Positions 1 to 12,175 of a stretch of 64,000 nt of DNA are shown in pieces (position 1 is the first letter of the stretch; the number at the start of each line of letters is the position of its first letter). The notes beneath the pieces were generated by a model, which saw only the letters and a list, made by a program, of their open reading frames with translations, had not been told where the DNA came from and ran no database searches. The position numbers and the translations under genes were made by a program. Origin of the DNA: Acanthaster planci (taxonomy: Eukaryota; Echinodermata; Asteroidea; Valvatida; Acanthasteridae); the NCBI RefSeq assembly GCF_001949145.1, contig NW_019091374.1:1000811-1064810 (forward strand), in the 5' to 3' direction.

Positions 1-3000
1 TCAACGGCAGTCTGATGCTGTACCGTGTTCTGCATATACCATTGTCATTAAAGATCATAAACTCACCAAAAAAATGTCGTTGAAATACACTGATTATTTG
101 ATAGTAGCTTTACTCCTTTGCAGTGACTTGTTCAATTAAAATTTTACCTGGAAATTAAGTCCACAGTGTCCGTTCCTTCCATAAACAAGATTTGCGCTTT
201 ATGGAAAAAAAGTAGTTTTGCATTTTTTTTGGTGACCTTTTCACAGAGCGTCTCAGCTTTTGTGAAAGATATGACAAGGATAAGGAAATATTTGAAGACA
301 GGATGTTTTAAAAGTATTCTAATTTTTAAGTTGCATGCACAGACTTGATGCATTTACCACCAGTAGTGTTTATGAACATGTAAAACTTGATATTCATTTA
401 TACTGATTATTGCAGATGGTGTTTAAAGTTATGCTACAGAAGGAAAATCTCTTATTTTCCACTTCAAGAACGTCATCGTTATGGAATTCAATGGGGCCAG
501 TATCTGACAACTACTGAGAGACAGTGGGTGTTTTTTGTGCACTGATGTCATTGCATCTCATAAAGATGAAGAGTGCCCTCGTTTGTTGCATATGGAGTAG
601 GAATTTCTTTCTGTTTGTTGATTACCGTGATTATTAGGCAAAGCTATGGATTGTTAATAAAGGATTTTAGTTATGGCATCTTTAATTGTTCAAGATTTCC
701 TGAAGTCTCTGTCCGATTGTCCATGTTTGTTACCATCAGAAATAAAGTGGGACGGAGAGACATTACAAACTTTCCCAATTTACTTAGTGTTAAAACAGAA
801 ATTACTCAAACTGAATGTATAATCCCCATAAACAAAAATTTTTTTCTTGAAAAAGTCGGCAGGTTTTTAGAACATGGTTAACCTTCCCTAGTCATTTTGG
901 AAAAATAGGTCTATCTTACATTTTTGGCACCTTCCAAGCCACATGCACTCAACAAAACTGCAAAGCTCCTGTACACTGTTTCACTAGAAGTGCCTTCCAC
1001 AGTTTTCTGCTAGGCCTACATGAGCATGTCAGAACACAAACCTCTCACTGAAAACCTAAATTTGTCAGTAATAATCATGTACAACGTGCAGGATTGAACA
1101 GTTACCAAGACTGTCCTGGTTGAAAACACTGACGAATCTCTCAGTTTTCAGTTCACTGTTTTCTCCATGGCAAATGATATTTTGTCATTCAACGGAGGGT
1201 CGTGACAGGTGTCGCCAATAAGGATGCGATCAGAATGTGAACTATGGAAAAACAACAAAAACCTCAGGTAGCTCTGCACCTAACCGAAAAAAATCTTGTT
1301 TCTGAAGCTGCAAATTCCCATACATGTACAATAAGTACTGGTACCTCCGTCATTCCAAAGTGGCTTTCATTTATAATTAAAGACGAACCTACAGTGAACT
1401 TTGCCAGGTCTTGAATGTTGGTATTTCCTGTCATGTTGCGGCATTTTCTAAGAAATTGATAGCCAGTCATGTATTTCAGGGGTGGTTTTTACCCGCATTA
1501 TCGCTCCACCTTCTGCCACAGGCATTCCAACTCGTGGAATTAAACTAAAGGAACACTGCAGTAAGTGCCTCAGCACAAGACAGTTTCATCCAATCATAGG
1601 TCTTGTGGCTGGGTAAAAGTCTTTCCCAGTTTGTGCGGTAACTACTTCTTGCTCTTTCAGTGAAGAAAGCAAAACTAGGGCAAAAGGTCTTCCGCATTCA
1701 TGCTTGCCAGTTAAACTTGATAGATTTGTAACAGGTGGGGGAGGTCGTTACATCACGTACAATTAAAATTTTATGACCGATGATAGTAGTTTTTGCCTTT
1801 GATATGGTCTCATCGAGACACAAAACACACTGGTTGTTGACATGGTTTGATTTTTCTCGGAATTTATTCAATTCATTGAGCGAATATTCAAATTTTATAC
1901 ACGTGGCTTCATGTATACAAATATACAGAGACGTCAATACTAAATCTGCTGCACTCTTCAATAACAAGTACCCAAGAAAATGAAGACCAATCCTATTATC
2001 AAAATACCAGCAGTTTATGTAGCAAGAGTTGCTTCTATTGGATTTGAAGAATTCTTTGTATCGGAAAACGGTACAACAAAAAGGATGACATAAAAAAATG
2101 AAAACAAAACCAATAAACACATAAAACAAAATGGGTCTATTGTTATTATTTGGATAATGCAATGTTGAACAATACATCGTTATTGCAGCTTGTTCGTTTG
2201 TCAATTTGACTCGTCCGTCGGAGCGTTGGCTTAAAATCTGCCATCAAAAAAAGTCTTGAAAGTCAATGGTTGGGCAAAGTGCTCCTTCTTTGAGCAACGC
2301 ATGAGCATTGAGCATGATTCACACATACTCTGCAAAATATCACAACCGTCAAGATTTTTCTGAAGTCGATTATCTTTCCATCTAGTTTGGAAGGATTATC
2401 AACCGTGATGAAGTCCTTCTCACTAGTGCTGTCTCCTTAGTCTTCCGTCAAGTCTTCGTCAGAAGTTTGTCAGTGGTGTCCTCCTGTGGTAGTTTAACTG
2501 TCAGTCTCATTCCCTGTCCTTCCGTGTACTTGTCCGTGTACTATTCACTTTGCTATGTGTCCACTGACGGCATGCAGGTTAAGGGGTTGGCAAATGAAGT
2601 ACTTGCTTTGGCAGCTGCATGAAAAGTCAATGAGACTAGTTTAAAGGCCTTGTCTGTTCCTCCATTTGGCATGCATCTATGATGGGATTTCCTCCACGTG
2701 CGGGAATCAGGATTGCGATGCATCTGCTAATTCAGCTTAAAACTGTCTACATTTAGATGGCAAGTAGTTTTTTGCTAGCGATCTTTCCTTTGGAAGGTGT
2801 TTGATGTAGGTTTGCATGCTCAGCAGCAATAAAAGCTTGGCCCCTGACATTAATTTGAAGCGCAAAGAAAATGTATTGATGAGCTTGTAAGAAAAAAAAA
2901 AGTAATGTAATTAACTCCACTACTCAAAACGGAATTATATTAAAACATGAATCCAAAAATAAAGATTTAAATGTACATTATGAAGACTCCTGTACAGGTT

Positions 3001-6000
3001 TTTAAAACATGAATGCCATTTGTAAAACCGTGCAATTAAACTGTGTAACTGAAAACATACACAACTTTGAAAAACAACTGCCCAAGATGCAAATGCAGCA
3101 TGAACAAGCATTGTGCATGAAGTCTGGGCTATTTGTGATATGCTTTGAAGAAACATAATTTCTTTTTGACAAATTAAATATACCCGAATTAGCATAGGAA
3201 GAAAAATATTTCCAATACCACGATAAACAATCTTAACATGGAAAACAGTAAAGAAATAATCGGAATCCATAGTTACACATTATTTTTCAGTTGCACGTGC
3301 ATTTAAAACTCCGTCAGAAACAGGTCATGTAATTGTTTAGCGTCTGGTTCAACAAAACAGTCCACATGTCACTGTCAGTAACAAAAGACACCTCACAAAA
3401 CTACCTTCAGCGAAAACTGACAAAATGTGTGCACATGAAATTCTGAGGCAGCGCTGAGTTTTGACAATCAAGAAACAGTAAACCACTACACTGGTAATGA
3501 TAGTGTGGTGTATACATAAATCCTTGTAACATTCCAACATCAGAGTACTGTTTGTATAAGCTAGTAGGACGTAACAAATTTCTTTTAACATTGTCACGCA
3601 AAATGGTATAAAAGTGCTCAGCTGTGGGGATGATTTAAGGTGGGGGTAAAGAACATTTATGTCACACGCAATGAAAATAAGTTTCTCGGGATTTTTTTTG
3701 CGATCGGGATCTCGAATGATTGAATGCTGATGAGGTTTTGTTGTTTTTAACGATCCTTTGTAATCATATACTGATTAGATCAATTGTCTTCTTTACCAAG
3801 TGTTCAATCTGAATGTTGTAGCTCACGGAAATCAGAGTTTGAATGATGAGTTAGGCATCTTGTTCATTAAACCATGACTGCAACGAAATGCAGTACTTTA
3901 GCATTTTATGAATGCTGCAGAAACTGCTCGGAGTTCTGTTTGTTGGTTGAAAAAAGTAAAAGTAACCCCAAACACAAATAACCCGTAACTTGACTGAAAT
4001 TGGACTTGCAAGACTAACGTAAAAAGATTAAGAAAAGCTCAAAGCAAGGCAGCACGGGCCAAACACTGGTATTCCAACAAATCACATATCACGTTCCAAG
4101 CCAAATGAAAAGAGGACAAAAGAAACCCCCAAATGATACCATTTCTGAAAATGAATATTAGATTTTCCATCACACGCAATACTACTTCAGCAGATTTTAG
4201 AATATTTCTTGAAAATAGGAAATTGTTAAGCAAATGTGGTACTTAACAAACCCAAGCTTATATAAATTGAGTCTTGATATCAATATTCATTACTGAAGTG
4301 AGCTAATTCAACTTGAGAGTATGAATGAACATGGAAAAATGGGTAGAAAACGATTATGCACGATCTATGATAGAAACTGGGAAAGCTGCTATAGTACCTC
4401 ATACATACTTAAAATCTACCACATATTCACCCCTGGTCAAATTCCTTTGCTGCGCGCAGAAATAAATGGCTAGAATAGTCATGAACCAACAACAGACAAA
4501 GAGGAAGTTGTGTCACAGGTGGTACGATGCAGTTCTCTGAAACCTTTGTAAAGTGTCAGTTCTCTTTTCAAGCACATACAAATTTGAATATTTGAATATT
4601 TGATAAATTGTGGAATATGCATGAGATAGTGAAGTAAAAAAATGGCGTGATTTACCATGAGAAAGCTGGCAGAACTAGTTCCATTCAGCAGCAGCTGGCC
4701 AATGACTTTCATTATTCTCGGTTGGTCACTCACCAACACCTTGTATGAGGAACTTTATTGAGCTATCTATAGACTTACAAATCACCTCTTTATTATACTT
4801 ATTGGCGGGAATGCCCACCTTCCTTGCATGCGTCACCCACATTAGACCCATCCTGGGGCTGTTGCACCATGGACTTTGTGTTAAACTAATAAATGGCCCT
4901 TTGTGACCACTCATGAGAACCCAGGTGTGTCTGAACCACCAGGTGTGTAGGAGCAGCCATTCCGCTTGTGTTGTGCAAATGCACTCTACACACACTGGTC
5001 TACACACAAATGGCACACCAATTTTCGTCTGAATGTGCACAGTCTCCCGTGCACAGGGTGTTCATTATGTCCAAGACTGAAGGGGTACTTTGGCAAAAAT
5101 GTCCTCCTGTGCCAGTCAGAGAATGTCAGAGCTAATGAGAGTAAAATTTCTGAAATTCTGAAGAGTGCACTACGAAAATGATAATAGTTGGTCACAAGCA
5201 ACAACACAAATCTTGGTCATCTTTTCAACCATTGCCAATTCTCTCTACAAGAAAGTAATACTATATGTAGATCTTATTTTTGTTAATACACCACACATCA
5301 AAGTAAAAATATGATGAGAAATACCTTGACACCTTTTCCTGTATACTATTCCCACTTGAAGAAATTTATTACGTCAAAGTAAAATACACAGGTTACCTTA
5401 TAACGTCATCCGTACGGATATTAGCTTGTAAACACAGTGTTATCATATACTCTGTGCATTCTTAATCAGCCATTGAGTTTTGCTTCAAAAGCAGAGTTCT
5501 TATTGGTGAGTTGTACTAAAAGTATTTCTACAAAATCTAGCAATATCGAGGAGGCAGGTCCACCACTACTGGCTTTTATGGTTGTCCATTGCACAGGGTA
5601 ATAGAAAACCCAGATTCACTTTCAGATGAACACAGGGCCTGTATTGCACCCTGATTGGACAACACAAAAATGTCAGTGTATTGCGGGAATGCCTGTAATT
5701 CACACACTTAAGTGGCCATATTCACATTGGCAAAAACTGCAGAGATAACATTTTGAAACACGTTTCAGTTTCCAGTTAGTTTTAAAACCTGATCTTGTCT
5801 GAGGCTTCAAGGTTGAATCTCTGTGTTGTTCAGTTATGCACTATTGATGACACGTAAAACACATACATGTTGCAGCCCTTCCAACTGACAGGATCTCACA
5901 AGCTAAGGAATTGGTGTTCATGATATGAGTTTCATTTTAGTGCTCACCACAAGGGATTCACAATGCCGAAAAGCTGCCACCAGTGAGGCGAATCCTGAAC

Positions 6001-7231
6001 ACCTAAACAGCATCTTTAGATAAAGTCAACACTCGTTTGTGGACACGGCAAGAGAGCATTCTCTTCACTCAAGAGGTAGGACTCCTCCGAGTGCTTCAGG
6101 TTGAACACGGTCTTAGAGCATCGAGTGTAATATTTTTGTTTGTAAGGGCCTGCTACATGTGCGGTACTAGTCAAAAAGGGACAGTGACAAACTTCGAGTT
6201 CATATACCCAGAACGATGACATTAAGCTAACGAGCCCCCATTAAGGCAACTGGTGCCACAGGTGGACTGGAGGGGACAGCAAATGGTCCAAGCCCCCCCC
6301 CTCCCGAGACAAATGTTGTTTCGACAGTTTAAGTGCTCAGAGAGGATAGCATTTGGGTACTATTTCGTTTCTTCCACAAACTTCTAACGCCCCAACAAAA
6401 ATCAAACTCACATCTCCAAAACATCATAAAGACTGCATTATGGGCATGTGAAGAAATGTTCAAATTTGGCTGCCGTCCCCCCCCAAAAAAAATTGGTTCT
6501 AGGCTCTGCCCCTTAAATGGCAGACTGCCTCATAGATACCTTATCTTGTAGTGCCTGAACCGGCTACTACTACATGTAATGTGAATATGCCCCATTTATT
6601 CCTCGGGTCTGCTAGTACACTTCCTACTTTTGCCAGACAACCTTTTTTCTTCTAACTTCAAAGATACAAATACCTCTTGAAAACACTCTGAAACTACTGT
6701 ACTTACTTTTTTTTGGTTCAGTTCTTTTGTTTTACAAAAGTCACTGAGATTAAACAGGAAAGACCATGGCAGGTTTTAATTTTCCAGCAGCGAAAGCACA
6801 GAAAACGTTAGTGCACTTTAATGTCGTGGCATTTTAGTATTCTGAATCATACGTCACTTGTTCACAGCACTGGACTTAGGCAAAAATAGTAAAAATGTCA
6901 ATGTCATGATGGAGGTATCAGCTTTGGATCGGTACAGGCTAAACCTTACGCCCCAAATCTCTGATACCGTTCAATTTTTGAATTGGTTAACATGGTAATC
7001 TAATGCCTATCACTTCTAAGTCTTCTGCCAACCCCCCCTACATCAAAGCCTCTTGTCCTCCTAATGTAAACTGAGGTCAAGAGTTGTTTTTTTCTGTACC
7101 AGCTTCCTAATACACAACTTTTTTATACTCTGGCCCTTTACCCTTCTCTTCAGCTGATCAGGTCAGTATACAATCAGGAATACAAAAATATACTTAAATA
7201 TACCTTGTATCTGTCACACGTTCATGGCAGT
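1..7231. other. 3' flank of KCNQ, no gene recognised
   Basis: The stretch contains only short open frames on both strands with no family similarity I can name. The longest (1698-2204, minus, 168 codons) is AT-rich and hydrophobic, with NNQCVLCLDET near its end, which is vaguely transposase-like. A G/C-homopolymer-rich piece at 6280-6530 looks repeat-derived. Part of the left edge of the KCNQ 3' UTR may extend into this block. Confidence 0.6.
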
Positions 7232-7237
7232 TTTATT
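7232..7237 (-). promoter_or_regulatory. Candidate poly(A) signal AATAAA of KCNQ
   Basis: AATAAA on the minus strand about 330 nt after the stop codon is the nearest canonical signal seen. A short T/C-rich stretch follows in transcript direction. Longer 3' UTRs are equally possible, since further AATAAA copies lie downstream (for example at 6595-6600). Confidence 0.3.
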
Positions 7238-7568
7238 CTACAGCAAACCCTGGCCACTTCACACATCCTTGTACAGCCCAAGGCTTCCCAGCCCCCTCCC
7301 CCACATTTCCTCCCTCGATGCGGGCTTGCTACTGTGCTAATACTGAAGACATCTGCTGGAATATACTGTCAAGTCGTGGCGTTGGCTGGCTGTGCTGACT
7401 TTATCAGAGACGTCTGTCGCGTTATGCTACGTACATGTACATGCCGTTTTGTGCAACGTGGCGTCAATATATAGGAAATGGAAAAAGCTGGAAAAAAGTA
7501 GACTAAGTTTTGCCGCTCACAATGCGAGTTGAATCCTTTGTTACTTGTCAGTCAGGTATCGTCAATTC

Positions 7569-8331
7569 TTAAATCCTTGTCTCGCCTTCGCCGGGAGCTA
7601 AGCTTCCCATGCTGGACTGGCGACCACTGCTGTAGGAAACCGAATCCCCGGATTGTGGACAGCTGACCGACTCTGCCGAGCGTGCTGGCCGTATTCTGAC
7701 TGCCCCCGGTCGCTTCCACCTCCGACTCAGTTTCTTCGGCTCTGTGGGAGTGGTGGCGGTAACTTCATCCTTGCTCCCTGCTTCATCGACTGCATCTCGA
7801 GTCTGGTGGCCGAGTCTTGTTTTCCCACCGGATGCATCCCCAGATTGCGCCTGCGCATCAGTCGGGGGACACGTGCTGATAGTTACGTCCATTTTTTCCA
7901 GGGTGTCGTCCTCCATCAGACTTGGGTCGGACGCCTTCAGTTTGTGTGCCACCACCGTGCCAGTAATGTCCGCCGGGGAAGTCGCCGACGATGTGTCTGT
8001 CGATTCATGCCGCTGGCCTGTCCCCTCCCGTGGGCGTGGAGTGCCAGAGCTCCACACCCGCCTTCGGAAACCCTTTGGTGCGGTGTCAAGTTCAGACTCG
8101 TGCGAGTCATCCTTCTCCTCACTTCGGCTCTCTTGCGTCTTGCCATGCCGCTCCTCTCGATAGAGTTCAATCAGCATATCTAACTTCCGGTCGATCAACG
8201 TGACCCGTCGTTCCACTTTGACAACTCGTGATAGCAGGCTGATATTGGGATCAAAGAGTTCCAGGTCACCGCCACCACGGCCTTTCACTCTCCTATCCTG
8301 TTGCCCTGGTTTACCTAAAATATTGTCAATC
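7569..8331 (-). CDS. KCNQ: KCNQ terminal exon: coiled-coil assembly domain, tail and stop
   Basis: The acceptor is TTTTACTCACAG; the first G completes Arg with AG from the helix B exon, giving ARIDNILGKPGQQ. About 253 residues follow to TAA at 7569-7571. LLSRVVKVERRVTLIDRKLD then MLIELYREE is the helix D coiled coil that drives tetramer assembly and subunit choice; DPNISLLSRVVKVE is close to vertebrate KCNQ5. The rest is a low-complexity, Ser/Thr/Glu-rich tail with basic patches (FRRRVW, LSRRWKRP). The last four residues are ETRI, a class I PDZ-ligand form. GC content is clearly above the flanks. Several open frames on the opposite strand are shadows of this exon. Confidence 0.95.
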
Positions 8332-9168
8332 CTGTGAGTAAAAGATAAGAAGTCTATCATTTTGCATTGTGCAGGTAATGAAAGTTGAATAGGAACTTCA
8401 TTACTTCCCAACAGGGCACAGTTCTATCTGAGCAACCTGTAAGACCTGCAGCTTTGAAGTCAAAACCAATAGTGTTCATCATATATTCCACCTAGCAGGT
8501 CCTATCTAGCAGAATGCGCACTCCACGACAAATGTCTGAATGGGAAGTCAAGGGGTTGACCAACTTTAGAAATTGGTGCCCCTCCAACACATCAGTGCTA
8601 TACAGTCTCAACATACGAATACCCCTCTCTGATGGGCAGTGTTAAATGAAGCAGCCAGTGTGCACATGCTACATTCTTCTCTTACACAAATTCACAAAGA
8701 GACCTCAGTAAAGGTGCACTGTGTGCTGATCATAGATTGTATAGCGCCTGCGTAGCGCCGCAAGATGGTGAACTTCACCCTGAGTACATGTAAAACGTTG
8801 TAATCGCATGGGCGCTATTTGAGCAAGTGATACGCCTGTGCAATGCACATTAATGCAGAGGCGCAGGCGCTGCGGCAGGCACGTGCACCTGGTGAGCCTG
8901 TGCCTAAGCATTACTGTAAACTGCGCAGGTGTATCGCTTGCTCAAATGGCACCCATGATAATTACACCGTTTGGGCAGAGTTATCCATCTTGCGCCTTTG
9001 GCGCTGTACGATCTTTGGTGCTGATCGTCTCCCCATGCCAAAAACTGGGAATTCCACTGGGAACGGTTAAAATGATGAAATTTCAAGCAGCATGAAGATC
9101 AGAAGTGTTTTCCGCAGATCTACCTCAGCAGACTATGCACAAACCAACTGGACAGAGCTGTAAATTAC
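8332..9168 (-). other. Last KCNQ intron, with palindromic element
   Basis: The intron lies between the helix B exon and the terminal exon. About a third of it is the near-perfect inverted repeat at 8733-9014. The remaining 8340-8730 part shows nothing recognisable. Confidence 0.85.
8733..9014. repeat. Long palindrome (foldback element or hairpin), about 280 bp
   Basis: The two halves are reverse complements over nearly their whole length, centred on GCACGTGC at 8879-8886. Examples: TATTTGAGCAAGTGATACGC (from 8816) pairs with GTATCGCTTGCTCAAATGGC (8931-8950); GCGCAGGC-type blocks and CGCAAGATGG/CCATCTTGCG pair further in and out. The outer match (AGATTGTATAGCGCC against GGCGCTGTACGATCT) ends near 8733 and 9014. 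There are a few indels and roughly one mismatch in eight by eye. It is CpG-rich relative to the intron. It could be a foldback MITE, or a transcribed hairpin. Confidence 0.85.
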
Positions 9169-9361
9169 CTTGCTTGGAGGCTTTTGATTCTGGCCAGCAT
9201 GTCAGCATGTCCCGAGGAATACTGCTCAATGACATCCTTGACGTCGTAGGGCCTAAACGCCTCTTTGAACTTCCGCCGCGCCACAAAGTACTTGATTTTC
9301 CGGACGGCCCTGATGGCATTCTTGTGAGCCTCTGTCAGCTTGGTTAGCCCAACTGGCTCTT
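9169..9361 (-). CDS. KCNQ: KCNQ exon: helix B and start of helix C
   Basis: The frame reads [40 protein letters not shown] and [44 protein letters not shown] is the most conserved cytoplasmic block of Kv7 channels: helix B (calmodulin N-lobe) and the start of helix C (assembly). The donor is AAG|GTAATT at 9169. The acceptor follows a pyrimidine tract and falls within CACGAAGAAGAG; three AGs put the start at 9361, 9358 or 9356. 9361 is used because its phase fits the preferred donor of the previous exon. A palindromic element lies 155 bases further on in the following intron. Confidence 0.95.
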
Positions 9362-10250
9362 CTTCGTGAAAGAGCAAGGAAAGAAAGCACAGCCACAGTT
9401 TCAATATCAAAATAGCACTCATTTCAGGCACAACTCAAATCATTTCTAAAGGTTCAATTTTATTCAGCTTCAACTGCCAACAAATATCCCAGCAAGAAAC
9501 AAGAATAAAATGATAATCAGCCAGAAGTTAACCACAGTGTATTCAAAGCATTATGGCGGCTGGTATGGATGTCAGCAGCCCAATGAAAATGACACATTAT
9601 CTATCTTGACGACAATGACCTTATGCCAATAGATCTATGAAGACACAGTGGTGTCGTTTGTGAAAAGGCAGTGAAGAGCATGTGGCGTGCGTGATCTGGT
9701 TTATACATTTATATATGGAATACAGTGTCCATGGCTTTGAACTTGAAGCATTTTGCCACAAGAAGACTGCACCTCAGTGGGGCCACAATATGACCATGGC
9801 ACTTTAGCGAGCTTTCAACAAGCTGATGGTTTGCATCTGAGGACCGTATTCAATGAGAGGAACTTCTTATTCTAAGAGTCACTGAGTTTTGACCGAGTTT
9901 TCATAATATGAGCTTTTATTTGACCATACCAATTTGACAGTGGGGGTGGGGAGTATTGTGATCCTGGTCTGTTACAAGCACAATTCCCTTCTCCACAAGC
10001 TGATTCATATGACAACGTGAACAATACATGACAATAACAATAAAATTGTCAGATTAAATTGAAACTTTACAGATGTACTTACAATGAGAATAGCCTTTAC
10101 ATGCCAACCAAGAGCTAAAAAAATGTGCATGGGACAGTCCAGATCTTAGAGTGAGGTGGGGAGAGAGATTCTGCTCATTTAAGGTTAACTGCCTTGTTGG
10201 AAATACTGCAACTAATTGTTCAAAGGCACGAATGAAACCTAGCGCCAAAC
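9362..10250 (-). other. KCNQ intron between linker and helix B exons
   Basis: About 0.9 kb with no recognised repeat or exon. The linker exon's donor lies near its start at an uncertain position. Confidence 0.7.
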
Positions 10251-10465
10251 CTTGTGCATGCTGAGTGTGGTATCGGTGTGAACCCCGGGATCGAATCGAG
10301 TCTTGTTCCCCGTATGTCCCCGTGCTGAGCTCCATCTTCTTGTCCTCGTCGTCGTAGATCCCGTTGGCGCCCTTCTTGACCCGATCACTGTTCCGATGCA
10401 GCATGGGGCTGTTGGTGCTCCTCTTGATGGACAGCCGTGAGATCAGATTGTTCGTACGGAAACTA
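10251..10465 (-). CDS. KCNQ: KCNQ exon: helix A-B linker
   Basis: The acceptor is TTCCCCACAG; the exon starts with T completing codon AAT or AGT from upstream. The frame encodes SFRTNNLISRLSIKRSTNSP and then a charged, Ser-rich stretch (HRNSDRVKKGANGIYDDEDK, MELSTGTYGEQDSIRSRGSH). GC content and codon use rise sharply relative to the intron. This is the divergent linker between helices A and B, so similarity to vertebrate proteins is only local. The 3' end is uncertain: donors CAAG|GTTTGG (10251, used here), a later CTAG|GTTTCA, or an earlier CGGG|GTTCAC all leave phase 1, as the helix B exon needs. SRLS and KRST could be basophilic kinase sites (inference). Confidence 0.85.
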
Positions 10466-11584
10466 CTGTGGGGAACCAAGAAGAGAATGACAGAAAGGCA
10501 TGCCAGTTTGAACAATGCGGAGCAATCACTCAAGCCCCTCCCCCTTTTCACAGGCGTGGGGGGGAAAAAAAGGAAGTAAAAGAAAACACATTCACGCGAG
10601 AAAACAAACAGGTTTGAACAAAAAATGCACCAACAGTCTTTAAGAAAACAAATGCATCATTACATTTCAACCATCCGAACAGAGGTGTGACCGTCAACAG
10701 CTATCTGGTTCCCAACAAGTGCAAACGTAACTTTGCATTTGCACGCCAATCCAAGATGAGACAAGTCCCAAAACGTGCAAACACATGTGACATTTCACAC
10801 TTTTAACAACTAATACACTTCCAGAAAAACTTACATGAAGACAGAGCCAACGTTTGTAATCAATAATTAACAATGACATCTCCCCACCAACACCTGTGTG
10901 CAACTGAATTCAGTTTGTAATATAATTTCTGACAAAGACAGTACTACGTGGAATTTATGACTGAATGATGGTGACAAGAAATCCAACGGGAAAAAATGGG
11001 ACTAGGTGATTGGATAGAAGTTTTGATGGGTGCCACTCGGACAACAGAGGGTGCTCTAGCCATGGAGGAAGGACACAAGGAGTGTAAACTGCCCTGGCCA
11101 AGTACCGCTTTCTGGCATGCCCAGTATGCCCATAGCCAGAGCCATAGCGCTTGCAACACGCCATCTGTTTCACTAGTGTAATATGGAAGTATAGGAAATT
11201 GTCTTTAAAAACTGATGTTTGGAGGGCCAAATTAAATTACAAACATTGCACGGATAATGGAACAGTGTATCACAATAAAAAAAAGTTTATTCATAATGGC
11301 AGAAGTAGGTCTAACGTCAGGGATTCTCTCTATTTCCTAGTCACAGTGACAAGTTGTAGTTAATTGAAAACAAAGCACCAGAAGAATTGCTAGGATATTA
11401 CTGGCCCCCTTGTCTGACTACGGAATACTTTCTATTATTCGTCTGACTGGGCAGCAGTGATCATCAGGCACTTTGAAGCGCCAGAGTTGTAACTCCTTCT
11501 GTGTCTTTCGTCTGTGGACTATCTATCCCTTACCATAGCGAGTGCGAATACAGAGTGTCCCAGCCCCAAGTTAGAGAGAGTGTT

Positions 11585-11935
11585 NNNNNNNNNNNNNNNN
11601 NNNNNNNNNNNNNNNNNNNNNNNNNNNNNNNNNNNNNNNNNNNNNNNNNNNNNNNNNNNNNNNNNNNNNNNNNNNNNNNNNNNNNNNNNNNNNNNNNNNN
11701 NNNNNNNNNNNNNNNNNNNNNNNNNNNNNNNNNNNNNNNNNNNNNNNNNNNNNNNNNNNNNNNNNNNNNNNNNNNNNNNNNNNNNNNNNNNNNNNNNNNN
11801 NNNNNNNNNNNNNNNNNNNNNNNNNNNNNNNNNNNNNNNNNNNNNNNNNNNNNNNNNNNNNNNNNNNNNNNNNNNNNNNNNNNNNNNNNNNNNNNNNNNN
11901 NNNNNNNNNNNNNNNNNNNNNNNNNNNNNNNNNNN
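11585..11935. other. Assembly gap (351 N)
   Basis: A run of N. Open frames across it are artefacts. It directly abuts a repeat copy, which may be why assembly failed here. Confidence 0.99.
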
Positions 11936-11937
11936 CG

Positions 11938-12175
11938 TGCAGCGGTACTGTGTTGGCTCATCACTGGGTGGTAGAGCGCTTTTGTCCCCGGTGGGAATCC
12001 GCTTGCTCTAAATGCCCCAAACCGTAGTATAGTGTTTCAAGACAAGGCTGGATTATCTCCACTATTAAGAGTGAAAAAAATGTTGATAATGCCCAGCAGC
12101 CTGGTTTTTTGTTACGAATACGGTCTTTTGTTACAAGGCCCAGTTCCCTTTGTCCGATTTCGGAGACCCCGGCCA
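11938..12175 (+). repeat. Dispersed repeat, copy 1 (GCGCTTTTGTCCCCGGTGG family)
   Basis: This copy matches the reverse complement of 47310-47560. Shared blocks in order are GCTCATC-CTGG, GAGCGCTTTTGTCCCCGGTG, AATC-GCT-GC, then TACGGTCTTTTGTT and AAGG-C followed by CTTTGTCC and CGGAGA-like pieces. The first part, with GGTGGTAGAGCGC, looks like a Pol III A box, so a SINE origin is possible. Its left edge may lie in the assembly gap. Confidence 0.75.

Noticed and set aside
7653-8203. Plus-strand open frames of up to 176 codons over the KCNQ terminal exon
   Set aside because: They are antisense shadows of the GC-rich coding exon, which is firmly identified on the minus strand.
11501-12011. Open frames of 140-165 codons across the N run
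   Set aside because: They consist mostly of N and are artefacts of the assembly gap.
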